A stretch of DNA of 64,000 nucleotides from NCBI GenBank assembly GCA_016718565.1, contig JADKCZ010000018.1, positions 87,001 through 151,000 on the forward strand. Direction: 5' to 3'. The DNA is from Anaeromyxobacter sp. (GTDB lineage: Bacteria; Myxococcota; Myxococcia; Myxococcales; Anaeromyxobacteraceae). Made by a program: the position numbers and the translations under genes. Below are positions 49,982 to 59,500 of the stretch, in pieces (the stretch's first letter is position 1; every line of letters begins with the position of its first letter). The notes below the pieces were generated by a model. That model was not told where the DNA came from. It saw nothing but the letters and a program-made list of their open reading frames with translations, and did not search any database.

Positions 49982-52191
49982 TTGAGCCCGTATCCGAGGT
50001 AGAGGGAGACCGCGATGTGCGCCGAGAGCGACAGCACGAGGAAGATGGCCATGGTGGCGTGGAAGACCCGCCAGCCGCGCAGCAGCGCCTTGAGCGATCC
50101 GTAGAACCGCAGCTGCCAGCGCAGCCGCATCAGCTTGACCAGCGCCCGCTTGAGGTCGAGGTAGGTCTCGGGGTCGGGGAAGCGGCGCCGCAGCCAGCGC
50201 AGCCGCAGCCGCAGCGCCGCCGTCTCGAAGGGGAAGCGCAGGAAGAGCGTCAGCATCGAGCCCGCCTGCACGGGGGCGGTGGCCCGGTCGAGGATGGCGG
50301 CGGCGCCGGGGCCCACGTGGGCCAGCCCGGGCGCCGCGAAGGCCCGCAGCCGCTCGAAGTTGGCGGTCAGGTCCTCGAAGGCCTCGGCCCGCCCACCCTG
50401 GGCCGGCACCAGCCCGAAGATGTAGCGGCCGATGATGCCGGTGGCCATCACCACCCCGAGCGCCACGGTGGTGGCGGTGGCCAGCACGTTGTTGGCCTGG
50501 AAGGCGGCGTGGAAGGCGATGACCAGCGGGCTCATGGTGCCCACGAAGACGTGGAAGTCGAGCCAGCCGCGGATGTCGCCCCACTCCATGAACGGCTCGC
50601 CGCGCTTGCGCACGGCGTAGAGGAAGTTGGAGAGCATGAAGGCGGTGGCCACGATGCCCACCCCGTGCCCCCAGGGACCGGCGGACTTGAGCTCCAGGTG
50701 CCGCGGGTGGCCCAGCCGCGCCACCTTGGAGAGCTCGTAGTAGTCGAAGCCCTTCCAGGTGAGGAAGGCCAGCAGCGCCGCCCCGGCCACCGTGTAGAGG
50801 CCGCGCAGGATCCAGAGCCGGCGCATCAGCTTGAGGTCGTCGGCGGTGCCCGCGTGGCGCCGCCTCTGCGCCCCCTGGCCCGCCTTGGGCGACCCCAGCG
50901 CCTCACCGTGGAACCGGCGCATGGTCACGCCGGCCTGCTGCAGGAACTCGGTGGGCAGCTCGCCGCCCACGTTGACGATGACGAAGTCGTTGGGCAGGTG
51001 CACCGCGTGGCCGCCCACGTCGAGGCGGACCTCGTCCGGGTCGATGGCGGTGACCGTGGAGGCCATCAGCGCCTTCACCTTGCCGGCCGCCACCAGCTGC
51101 CCCAGCCTGGCCCGGTTGGCCTCGCGGCAGCGGCCGAACTCCGGGCTGCGGTAGCTGATGGCCACCTCGGCCGACGACTCGGTGGCCAGCTGGATGGCCG
51201 CCTCCAGGGCCGAGTCCCCGCCGCCCACCACCAGCACCCGCTGGCCGTCGAACTGGTCCGGGTCCTTCAGGCCGTAGAGCACCTTCTCCTGGTCCTCGCC
51301 GGGCGCGCCGAGCTTGCGCGGGGTGCCGCGCCGGCCGATGGCCAGCACCACCTTGGCGGCCTCCACCACGCCGGCGCTGGTGTGCACCTGGAAGCGGCCG
51401 TCCTGCCCCTCGATGGCCCCGACCTTGACGCCCTGCTCCAGCCGCAGGTCGGCCTTGGCCACCACCTGCGCCCAGCCCTCCAGCAGCTCCTCCTTGCTGA
51501 TGAGCTTCTTGCCGAACTTGCCGATGAAGGGCAGCTCCACCCGCTCGGTCATGGCCACCTTGCGGCGCGGGTAGTGCGCCACCGAGCCGCCCAGGGTGTC
51601 CTGCTCGAGGAGCCGGAAGGCCACGCCGCGGGCCTTGAGCCCGAGCGCGGTGCCCAGCCCGGCCGGCCCGGCGCCCACCACCACCACCTGGCCGCCGCCC
51701 GTCACCACCTCGGCCAGCCGCTCCGCCACCTGCAGCCCCTGGGTGATGGCGTTCTTGATGAGCCCCATGCCGCCCAGCTCGCCCACCACGTGCACGCCCG
51801 GCCGCGAGGACTCGAAGTACTGGTCCACCTCCGGCAGGTCCACCCCGCGCTCGGAGGTGCCGAAGACCAGCTTGATGGCCCCCACCGGGCACTCGGCGGC
51901 GCACTTGCCGTGGCCGATGCAGTGGTCGGCGTGCACCAGCCGGGCGGCGTGGTCCACGATGCCCAGGATGTCGCCCTCCGGGCAGGCCTTCAGGCAGGAG
52001 AGGCTGCCGATGCACACGTCGGTGTCGACCACCGGGTGGAGCGACTTGGGGATGTGCTGGTTCTTCTCGATCTTCAGCCGCAGCGCGGCCGAGTCCCGGC
52101 GGTCGCGCAGGGCCCTGCGCACGAGGTGGTAGACCCCTGCGACGAATGCGGCGCTGAGCGCGCCGATGACGATGATCAGTCCTCTGTCCAT
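49978..52191 (-). CDS. Membrane Fe-S/FAD/NAD(P)-binding oxidoreductase with C-terminal cytochrome-b-like helices
   Basis: 737 residues joining several electron-transfer parts. One N-terminal helix (GLIIVIGALSAAFVAGVY) precedes a two-motif ferredoxin domain: CIGSLSCLKACP (Cys60, 66, 70) and CIGHGKCAAECP (Cys91, 97, 101). The second Cys of each usual CxxCxxCxxxC is Ser63 or His94. A thioredoxin-reductase-like flavoprotein follows (VVVVGAGPAGLGTALGL, VLVVGGGDSALEAAIQLA). The C-terminal third has about five helices with His in GPWGHGVGIV, WLDFHVFVG, IAFHAAFQ and WRVFHATMAIF, which may bind b-type haem. It heads the cytochrome operon and probably feeds electrons from NAD(P)H or ferredoxin into it. 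No strong ribosome site precedes ATG at 52191. Confidence 0.88.
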   Translation of the reverse strand: MDRGLIIVIGALSAAFVAGVYHLVRRALRDRRDSAALRLKIEKNQHIPKSLHPVVDTDVCIGSLSCLKACPEGDILGIVDHAARLVHADHCIGHGKCAAECPVGAIKLVFGTSERGVDLPEVDQYFESSRPGVHVVGELGGMGLIKNAITQGLQVAERLAEVVTGGGQVVVVGAGPAGLGTALGLKARGVAFRLLEQDTLGGSVAHYPRRKVAMTERVELPFIGKFGKKLISKEELLEGWAQVVAKADLRLEQGVKVGAIEGQDGRFQVHTSAGVVEAAKVVLAIGRRGTPRKLGAPGEDQEKVLYGLKDPDQFDGQRVLVVGGGDSALEAAIQLATESSAEVAISYRSPEFGRCREANRARLGQLVAAGKVKALMASTVTAIDPDEVRLDVGGHAVHLPNDFVIVNVGGELPTEFLQQAGVTMRRFHGEALGSPKAGQGAQRRRHAGTADDLKLMRRLWILRGLYTVAGAALLAFLTWKGFDYYELSKVARLGHPRHLELKSAGPWGHGVGIVATAFMLSNFLYAVRKRGEPFMEWGDIRGWLDFHVFVGTMSPLVIAFHAAFQANNVLATATTVALGVVMATGIIGRYIFGLVPAQGGRAEAFEDLTANFERLRAFAAPGLAHVGPGAAAILDRATAPVQAGSMLTLFLRFPFETAALRLRLRWLRRRFPDPETYLDLKRALVKLMRLRWQLRFYGSLKALLRGWRVFHATMAIFLVLSLSAHIAVSLYLGYGLK

Positions 52192-52493
52192 GTGCCAGGT
52201 GAAGCGGCGAAGGGCCCCTCGGCCGTCGGTGGCGCGCCGCCTCGAACCTCCAACTACCCCCGCAACGGGGGAAGGTTCAAGATCGTAAAAGGTTTTGGAT
52301 CGACAAAGGTTTATTGCTCAGGCGCCGCGACAACCGGCCGCAGGACCCCGCAACTCGGCGGTCGGCCACCTACACTTCCACCACCCTTCGGGTGTACCTT
52401 CTCGGCGCCGTCCGGCGCCTTCCGCCCCAGCCGGAATCCATTGGGATTCGGGTGGGTTCCATGCCCATGCCCCTCCTGTCGAGGTCCACGCCC
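52192..52493. promoter_or_regulatory. Divergent intergenic region with AT-rich patch and three leader hairpins
   Basis: This 302-base gap separates the leftward cytochrome operon from the rightward copper-efflux operon. Bases 52270-52320 are unusually AT-rich for this genome and probably hold the promoters. On the efflux side three perfect stem-loops follow one another: CACCC/GGGTG (52382-52394), GGCGCC/GGCGCC (52404-52419) and GAATCC/GGATTC (52434-52449). They would lie in the 5' leader of the cupredoxin mRNA, 45 bases or more before ATG 52494. Confidence 0.45.
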
Positions 52494-52877
52494 ATGCGCA
52501 CCGCACTGCTCCTGCCGCTCACCGTGCTCCTCGCCGCCCAGCCCGGGCTCGCGGCGGAGCCGACCACCCCGGCCAAGCCCGCCGCCGCCAAGCCGGGCGC
52601 GAAGCCCGCCGCCGGCCTGACCATCGAGATGACCGCCAACGAGGACGGCTTCATCCCCAACCGCATCCACGTCAAGAAGGGCCAGCCGCTCACGCTGGTC
52701 ATCACCCGCACCACCGAGCAGACCTGCGCCACCGAGCTGGTGGTGAAGGACTACGGCATCAACCTGCCGCTGCCGCTCAACAAGCCGGTCACGGTGACCT
52801 TCACGCCGGTCAAGGCCGGGATCGTGAAGTACGCCTGCGCCATGGACATGAGCACCGGCATGCTGCTGGTGCAGTAG
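52494..52877 (+). CDS. Periplasmic cupredoxin-like protein
   Basis: 127 residues; first gene of the copper/silver efflux operon. ATG at 52494 was preferred over ATG 52461 because it starts a clean signal peptide (TALLLPLTVLLAAQPGLAA); GAGG lies nine bases before it. A Pro/Ala/Lys linker leads to a cupredoxin fold: LTIEMTANEDGFIPNRIHVK, LTLVITRTTEQTCATELVV, VTVTFTPVKAGIVKYACAMD. Possible copper ligands are Cys in EQTCATE and the Cys/Met set in YACAMDMSTGML. This Met-rich ending resembles cupredoxin domains tied to heavy-metal pumps. It may bind and hand copper to the pump. The next gene starts 22 bases downstream. Confidence 0.85.
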   Translation: MRTALLLPLTVLLAAQPGLAAEPTTPAKPAAAKPGAKPAAGLTIEMTANEDGFIPNRIHVKKGQPLTLVITRTTEQTCATELVVKDYGINLPLPLNKPVTVTFTPVKAGIVKYACAMDMSTGMLLVQ

Positions 52878-52898
52878 CGGCCGCCGCCGGACCAGCGC

Positions 52899-54407
52899 GT
52901 GCTCCCGTCCCCCCCCCCGCCCCCCTGCCCCACCGCCGGCCGCGCCGTGGCCGGGCGCGCCACCCTGGCGGCCCTGGTCGCCGCCGCGTGGCTGGCCGCG
53001 CCAGCGTCGGCGCGCGCCGACGAGCACGCCCACCATCACCCGCCCCCTGCCGCGCCGGTGGACGGACCGGACGCCGGGCTGGCCGCCGGCGTCAGCCTCG
53101 AGGCCGTGCTCGAGCGGGTCCTTTCCCGCCACCCGGCGCTGCACGAGGCCTCGGCCCGGACCGCCGCCGAGCAGGCCCGCGCGGGCGCCGCCGGGCGGCT
53201 GCCGGCGCCCGCGCTGGAGGCCCAGCTCTACCAGGCGCCGCTCGACCGGCCCGCCGAGTGGGGCCGCGCCAACATGCTCATGCTCGGCGTCCGACAGGGC
53301 CTCCCGCCGCCGGGCCTGCGCGAGGCCCGCGCCCGCGCGGCCCGGGCGGTGGCCGACGCCGGCCGCGAGGGGGTCGGGGCCCGCCGGCTGGAGCTCGCGG
53401 CGCAGGCCCGCAAGGCCTTCGCCGCCTACGCCCACGCCGCCCGGGAGGAGGAGGTCCACCTGCAGCACGTGGACCTCAACCAGCAGATCGTGTCGCTGGC
53501 GCGCGGGCGGTTCGAGGCCGGGAGGATGTCGAAGCGCGACCTGCTCCGCACCACCTACGAGCTGGCCCGGCTCCACGCCGACGTGGCCGGGGTGGAGGCG
53601 CAGTCGCGCGCCACCCGCGCGCTGCTCAACACCCTGATGGCCCGCGACCCGGACGCGCCCCTTGGACCACCGGTGGCGAGCACGAGCTCGTCCCCGTCCG
53701 CGACCGCAGAGCCCCCTCACCCCGGCCCTCTCCCCCATCTGGCCGGGCGAGAGGGAGCGCACAGCGCCGCGACCTCGACCCCACCCCCCGAACCCGGCAC
53801 CTACGCCCACGCCGCCACCCACGCCCCGCCCCTGGCGGCGCTGGACGAACGGCTCGCCGCCCGCCCGGACCTGGTGGCCGCGGCCCGGCGGGTCGACGAG
53901 CGGGAGGCCATGCTGGCGGGCGAGCGCCGGGAGGCGGCCTGGCCGGAGCTCATGGTGGGCGCCACCTACGGCTACATGCCGGTGGACGGCATCCACACCT
54001 ACACCCTGACCCTCGGCGCCACCCTGCCCTGGCTCTGGGGCGGCCGCGCGCCGCTGGTGGAGGCCGCCGCCCGCGACCTCGAGGCGGAGCGGCGCGCCCT
54101 GGAGCTCATGACCCGCGCCGCCCGCTACGAGGTGCGGGAGGCGGCGGCGCGGCTGGCCGCGGCCCGCGAGCAGCACGAGATCCTGGACCGCGAGCTCGAG
54201 CCGCAGGCGCGGCGCGACGCCGAGGCGGCCCGGCTGGAGTTCCTCACCGGGCAGGGCGAGGCGGTGGCGGCGCTGGAGGCGCTCCACATGCTCCTCACCG
54301 TCCGGGTCGAGCGGAGCCGGGCGCTCCTGCTCGCCGAGGAGGCCGCGGCGGACCTCGACCGCGCCGCCGGACTCCCTCCCCTTCCTTCGCCTGGAGCACG
54401 ACCATGA
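52899..54407 (+). CDS. TolC/CusC-like outer-membrane channel with an inserted repeat
   Basis: 502 residues, about 50 longer than usual. GTG at 52899 starts a leader with LAALVAAAWLAAPASARA, then a His-rich patch (EHAHHHPPPAAP). The two TolC halves are VSLEAVLERVLSRHPALHEA with long helices to about residue 250, and LAALDERLAARPDLVAAARR to the end. Between them, residues about 262-308 are Ser/Pro-rich and contain PHPGPLPHLAGREGA, the translation of a dispersed palindromic element (53714-53757). The insertion keeps the frame and falls between the halves, so the channel may still fold. Its TGA overlaps the ATG of the adaptor (ATGA), as in cusCBA operons. Confidence 0.9.
   Translation: MLPSPPPPPCPTAGRAVAGRATLAALVAAAWLAAPASARADEHAHHHPPPAAPVDGPDAGLAAGVSLEAVLERVLSRHPALHEASARTAAEQARAGAAGRLPAPALEAQLYQAPLDRPAEWGRANMLMLGVRQGLPPPGLREARARAARAVADAGREGVGARRLELAAQARKAFAAYAHAAREEEVHLQHVDLNQQIVSLARGRFEAGRMSKRDLLRTTYELARLHADVAGVEAQSRATRALLNTLMARDPDAPLGPPVASTSSSPSATAEPPHPGPLPHLAGREGAHSAATSTPPPEPGTYAHAATHAPPLAALDERLAARPDLVAAARRVDEREAMLAGERREAAWPELMVGATYGYMPVDGIHTYTLTLGATLPWLWGGRAPLVEAAARDLEAERRALELMTRAARYEVREAAARLAAAREQHEILDRELEPQARRDAEAARLEFLTGQGEAVAALEALHMLLTVRVERSRALLLAEEAAADLDRAAGLPPLPSPGARP
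53714..53757. repeat. Dispersed palindromic element (PLTPALSP-type) inside a coding region
   Basis: A 44-base element beginning CCCTCACCCCGGCCCTCTCC and ending GGGCGAGAGGGAG, with the stem CCCTCTC/GAGAGGG. Elements of this kind (translated as PLTPALSPxxGE-type peptides) occur in many bacterial genomes, mostly between genes. Only one copy lies in this window, so its repeated nature is from knowledge of the pattern. Confidence 0.5.
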
Positions 54408-56503
54408 CCGACGGCCACCACACGCCCGACCCCACCCACGGGCCAGGCCACGAGGCCATGCCGGAGGGCGAGGAGCAGGCGCCCCCGGGGACCCGCACCA
54501 TGGCGCTGGTGCGCTGGGCGCTGGTGGGGCTGATGGCCCTGGCCGCGGCCGGCGCCTGGGTGAACCACCTCCTGGAGGCCCGCTCGGTCAGCCAGGCCGC
54601 CGGCGTCCAGTACCTCTGCCCGATGCACCCGCAGATCGTCACGGGGCAGAAGGGCGAGTGCCCCATCTGCGGCATGGACCTGGTGCCGGCCGGCGAGGAC
54701 GCGGGTGCGGGCGTCGCCGGCGCGACCGCCGGCTACACCTGCGCCATGCACCCGGCCTTCGTGAGCGCCGACCCCAAGACCCGCTGCCCCGAGTGCGGCA
54801 TGCGGCTGGTGCCCCGCCAGGCCCCCCAGGGCGCCGCCGCCGGCCAGCCCGCGCCCGCCGCGCCGGGCGGACCGCCGGTGCCCGGCGTGGTGCCGGTGGA
54901 GCTCTCCGCCGACCGGGTGCAGCTGGTGGGCATCCGGTCGGTGGCCGCCACCCGCGAGACCCTGGCCTCGGCCGTCCGCTCGGTGGGCTTCGTGGCCGCC
55001 AACGAGGGCGGGCTGGTGAGCGTCAACACCCGCTACTCCGGCTGGGTCGAGCAGCTGGCGGTGGCCCAGACCGGCCAGCTGGTGCGGCAGGGCGACATCC
55101 TGGCGGCGGTCTACAGCCCGGAGATGCTCAACGCCCAGCAGGTCTTCCTGAACGCCATCAAGTGGTCGGAGCGCAAGCCGGGCGGCTCCGCCCCGGCGCC
55201 GGCCATCGCCAGCGACCTGGAGCGCGACGCGCGGCTGCGCCTCGAGCTGCTGGGGGTGGCGGCGGAGGACATCGACGCCATCGCCAAGGCCGGGCAGCCG
55301 CTGCGGGCCCTCAACGTCCGCTCGCCGGTGCGCGGCTACGTGGCGCGCAAGAACGTGCTGCGCGGGCTCTACGTGCAGTCCGGCACCGAGCTGTTCCAGC
55401 TGGCGGACCTCTCCACCGTCTGGGTGCTGGTGGACGTGTACGAGAGCGAGATCCCGCGGGTCAAGGTGGGCCAGCAGGCCACCTTCGAGCTCAAGGCCTA
55501 CCCGGGGAAGCAGTTCACCGGGCGGGTCCAGTTCATCTACCCGGCCCTCAACACCGGCAGCCGCACGCTGCAGGCTCGCGTCGAGCTGCGCAACCCGTCG
55601 CTGGAGCTGCGCCCCGGCATGTTCGGCGACGTGACCCTCGACGTGGGCGTCGCCGAGGCGGTGGTCATCCCACGCGAGGCGCTCATCGACACCGGCGATC
55701 ACCAGTACGTCTTCGTGGAGCGCGGCGGCGGGCGCTACGAGCCGAGGCCGGTGCAGGCCGGCTGGTCCGGCGGGGGCAAGGTGGCCATCCTGGCCGGGCT
55801 GGCGGAGGGGGAGCGGGTGGTCACCACCGCCAACTTCCTGGTCGACTCGGAGAGCCGGCTCAGGGCCGCGGTGGAGGGCTTCAACGCGGCGCCCGGACAG
55901 GCCCCGGCGGCCGCCCACGAGCACGACCACGGCGCGGCCGGCCAGGGCGGCATGCCGATGTCCGGCGGAGCGGCCGTGCCCGCGCCGGCTGGCGCGGAGC
56001 CCCGGGCCAGGCCCCGACCGCCCGCCGCGGCGGGCCGCTACACCTGCCCCATGCACCCCGCCCTCGACGTGGCCGACGCCAAGGCCCGCTGTCCGATCTG
56101 CGGCATGAGGGTGGTGCCCCGGCCTCCCGGCGGTGGCGCCCCGGCCATGAAGATGCCGATGGACCCCGCCATGAAGATGCCGATGGACCCCGCCATGAAG
56201 ATGCCGATGGACGGGGCCATGCCCATGCCCGCCGAGGGCGGGATGAAGATGCCGGCCGGGGACGCCATGCCCATGCCCGCCGAGGGCGGGATGAAGATGC
56301 CGGCCGGGGACGCCATGCCCATGCCCGCCGAGGGCGGGATGAAGATGCCGGCCGGAGACGCCATGCCCATGCCCGCCGAGGGCGGGATGAAGATGCCGGC
56401 CGGAGACGCCATGCCCATGCCCGCCGAGGGCGGGATGAAGATGCCGGACGGCGGCGGCGCCGCGCCGCCGGCCCCACCCCCGCCCGGCCGCCCCGGGACC
56501 TGA
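54404..56503 (+). CDS. cusB: CusB-like periplasmic adaptor with three heavy-metal-binding domains and a Met-rich repeat tail
   Basis: 699 residues, versus about 400 for E. coli CusB. After one hydrophobic helix (LVRWALVGLMALAAAGAWV) come two zinc-ribbon-like metal domains, YLCPMHPQIV...CPICGMDLVP (70-95) and YTCAMHPAFV...CPECGMRLVP (111-137). The adaptor core follows (RTLQARVELRNPSLELRPGM, YSGWVEQLAVAQTGQLVRQG, VRSPVRGYVARKNVLRGLY). A third metal domain lies at about 546-572. The tail (about 582-681) has three 8-residue MKMPMDPA units and five 16-residue units of MPMPAEGGMKMPAGDA, the last incomplete. Such Met density fits Cu(I)/Ag(I) binding. ATG overlaps the channel stop; the pump gene starts 12 bases after this one. 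Confidence 0.93.
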   Translation: MTDGHHTPDPTHGPGHEAMPEGEEQAPPGTRTMALVRWALVGLMALAAAGAWVNHLLEARSVSQAAGVQYLCPMHPQIVTGQKGECPICGMDLVPAGEDAGAGVAGATAGYTCAMHPAFVSADPKTRCPECGMRLVPRQAPQGAAAGQPAPAAPGGPPVPGVVPVELSADRVQLVGIRSVAATRETLASAVRSVGFVAANEGGLVSVNTRYSGWVEQLAVAQTGQLVRQGDILAAVYSPEMLNAQQVFLNAIKWSERKPGGSAPAPAIASDLERDARLRLELLGVAAEDIDAIAKAGQPLRALNVRSPVRGYVARKNVLRGLYVQSGTELFQLADLSTVWVLVDVYESEIPRVKVGQQATFELKAYPGKQFTGRVQFIYPALNTGSRTLQARVELRNPSLELRPGMFGDVTLDVGVAEAVVIPREALIDTGDHQYVFVERGGGRYEPRPVQAGWSGGGKVAILAGLAEGERVVTTANFLVDSESRLRAAVEGFNAAPGQAPAAAHEHDHGAAGQGGMPMSGGAAVPAPAGAEPRARPRPPAAAGRYTCPMHPALDVADAKARCPICGMRVVPRPPGGGAPAMKMPMDPAMKMPMDPAMKMPMDGAMPMPAEGGMKMPAGDAMPMPAEGGMKMPAGDAMPMPAEGGMKMPAGDAMPMPAEGGMKMPAGDAMPMPAEGGMKMPDGGGAAPPAPPPPGRPGT
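56147..56454 (+). repeat. In-frame Met-rich tandem repeats at the end of the CusB-like gene
   Basis: Three 24-base units (56147-56218) encode MKMPMDPA or MKMPMDGA. Four full 48-base units (56219-56410) and a partial fifth encode MPMPAEGGMKMPAGDA. The 48-base copies differ by only one or two bases (GGGGAC versus GGAGAC at the junction), so the expansion is recent. This is coding repeat growth, not a CRISPR array. Confidence 0.95.
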
Positions 56504-56515
56504 GAGGGGCCCGGC

Positions 56516-59500
56516 ATGGTCGAGAAGATCATCGAGTTCTGCGCCAGGAACCGCGTCCTGGTCCTGCTGGCGGTGGCCGCCGCCACCGCCCTCTCCGTCT
56601 TCGCCATCCAGCGCGTCAAGCTGGACGCCATCCCGGACCTCTCCGACCCGCAGGTCATCGTCTACACCGAGTGGATGGGCCGCAGCCCGACCCTCATCGA
56701 GGACCAGGTCACCTATCCCATCGTCTCGGCGCTGGTGTCGGCGCCGCACGTGGCGGACGTGCGCGGCTACTCGATGTTCGGGATGAGCTTCGTCTACGTC
56801 ATCTTCGAGGAGGGCACCGACGTCTACTGGGCCCGCAGCCGGGTGCTGGAGTACCTCTCCACCCTGCAGGCGCGCCTGCCGGGCGGGGTCACCCCGGCGC
56901 TGGGGCCCGACGCCACCGGCATCGGCTGGGTCTTCCAGTACACCCTGGTGGACAAGAGCGGCCGACGCGGCCTCGACGAGCTGCGCACCTTCCAGGACTT
57001 CACCCTGCGCTACGCCCTGGGCAGCGTGCCGGGCGTGGCCGAGGTGGCCAGCGTGGGCGGCTACCAGAAGCAGTACCAGGTCACGGTGGACCCCAACACG
57101 CTGCGCGCCTACGGCCTGACCCTGGACGAGGTGGTCTCCAAGATCCGCGCCTCCAACTCCGAGGTGGGCGGGCGGGTGGTGGAGATGTCCGGGCGCGAGT
57201 ACTACGTGCGCGGCCGCGGCTACGTGCAGGACATCGGCGACCTGGAGAAGGTGGCGCTGCGCTCCAGCGGCCCCAACGGCGTGCCGGTGCTGGTGGGCGA
57301 CGTGGCCCAGGTGCGCTTCGGCCCGGACATCCGGCGCGGCCTGCTGGAGTGGAACGGCGAGGGCGAGGCGGTGGGCGGCATCGTGGTGATGCGCTACGGC
57401 GAGAACGCCCTCACCGTCATCGAGCGGGTCAAGGAGAAGCTGGCCGAGCTGCAGGCCGGCCTGCCGGAGGGCGTCACCGTGGAGGTGGCCTACGACCGCT
57501 CCGACCTCATCCACCGCTCCATCGGCACGCTGCAGGCGGCGCTGCTGGAGGAGGCCATCGTCGTCGCGCTGATCATCATCCTCTTCCTGCTCCACTTCCG
57601 CTCGGCGCTGCTGCCCATCCTCTCCCTGCCGGTGGCGGTGGCGGTCAGCTTCATCCCCATGTGGCTGCTCGACATCCCGGCCACCATCATGAGCCTGGGC
57701 GGCATCGCCATCGCCATCGGGGCCACGGTGGACGCCGAGATCGTCATGATCGAGGCCAGCCACAAGAAGCTGGAGCACGCCCCGCCCGGCGCCGACCGGC
57801 ACAAGCTGCTGGCCGAGGCGGCCCGCGAGGTGACGCCGGCCATCTTCTTCTCGCTGCTCATCATCGCGGTGGCCTTCCTGCCGGTCTTCACCCTGACCGG
57901 GCAGGCCGGCCGGCTCTTCACGCCGCTGGCCTGGACCAAGACCTTCGTCATGCTCTCGGCGGCGGTGCTCTCCATCACCTTCGCCCCGGCGCTGCGCGAC
58001 CTGCTCATCCGCGGCAGGATCCGCCCCGAGGCGCAGCACCCGGTCTCGCGGGCCATCATCCGGGTCTACAAGCCCTTCGTCTTCGTGGCGCTGCGCCGCC
58101 CCAAGTCCACCATCCTGATCGGCCTGCTGGCCCTGCTGTCGGCCGTCCCGCTGGCCCTGAAGCTGGGCTCCGAGTTCATGCCGCCCCTCAACGAGGGCGA
58201 CCTGCTCTACATGCCGACCACCTTCCCGGGCATCTCCATCGAGGAGGCCAAGCGGCAGCTGCAGCTGCAGGACCGGGTGCTGCGCGGCGTGCCCGAGGTG
58301 CTGACGGTCTTCGGCAAGGTGGGCCGCGCCGAGACCGCCACCGACCCCGCGCCGCTCACCATGGTCGAGACCACGGTGCGGCTCCGTCCCAAGGAGGAGT
58401 GGCGCACCATCAGCCACCCGCGCTGGTGGTCGTCCTGGGTGCCCGGGTTCCTGGCCCCACCCTTCCGCCTCCTCTGGCCCGAGGAGAAGCGGATGACCTG
58501 GGAGCAGCTGGTCGCCGAGCTCAACTCGAAGATGCAGTTCCCCGGCTGGACCAACGCCTACACCATGCCCATCAAGGGGCGCGTCGACATGCTCTCCACC
58601 GGGGTGCGCACCCCGGTGGGCGTCAAGGTGCTGGGCACCAGCCTGGGCGAGATCGAGACGATCGGCGTGGCCCTGGAGGGGCTGCTGCGCCCGCTGCGCG
58701 GCACCCGCAGCGCCTACTACGAGCGGAACACCGGCGGCCTGTACCTCGACATCATCCCCGACCGCGACGCCATCGCCCGCTACGGGCTGACGGTGGGCGA
58801 CCTCAACCGCATCATCGAGGCGGCCATCGGCGGCACCCCCATCAGCGTGGCGGTGGACGGGCGCAACCGCTTCACCGTCAACGTGCGCTACCCCCAGGAC
58901 CTCCGCAGCGACCTCGACCGGCTGCGCCGGGTGCTGGTGCCGGTGGGCGCCAAGGCCGGCGGCGGGGGCGGCGGCGGCATGGGCGGCACCACCGGCTCGC
59001 TGGAGGGGGCGCGCCTGCCCGAGCTGCGGCTGGCGCAGATGGGCGGCGGCGGCACGGCCACCCAGTCGCTCCAGCCGGGCCAGTCCGGCACCGCCACCGA
59101 CGCCCCGGCCCTGGGCTGGTTCGAGAGCACCCGCGGCGGTCCCGGCCTGCCCTCGCTCTCCGGGCCCGGCCAGGAGGCCAAGGCGGCCGGCGGCAGCTTC
59201 GTGCCGCTGGGCCAGCTGGCCGAGCTCCGCATCGTCGGCGGCCCGCCCATGATCCGCGACGACGGGGGCCTGCTGGTGGGCTACGTCTACGTCGACATCG
59301 ACACCGGCAGCCGCGACGTGGGCGGCTACGTGGAGGAGGCCAAGGAGGTGGTGCGGCGGGCCCAGGCCGACGGCCGCATCACCATGCCCACCGGCTACTT
59401 CCTCAAGTGGACCGGCCAGTACGAGCTGATGGAGAAGATGGCCGAGCGCATGCGGCTGGTCATCCCGCTCACGCTGCTCCTGATCATGCTGCTGCTCTGG

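Noticed and set aside
56147..56454. Tandem repeat resembling a CRISPR array
   Set aside because: Units are contiguous, in frame and without unique spacers; they encode a Met-rich protein tail.
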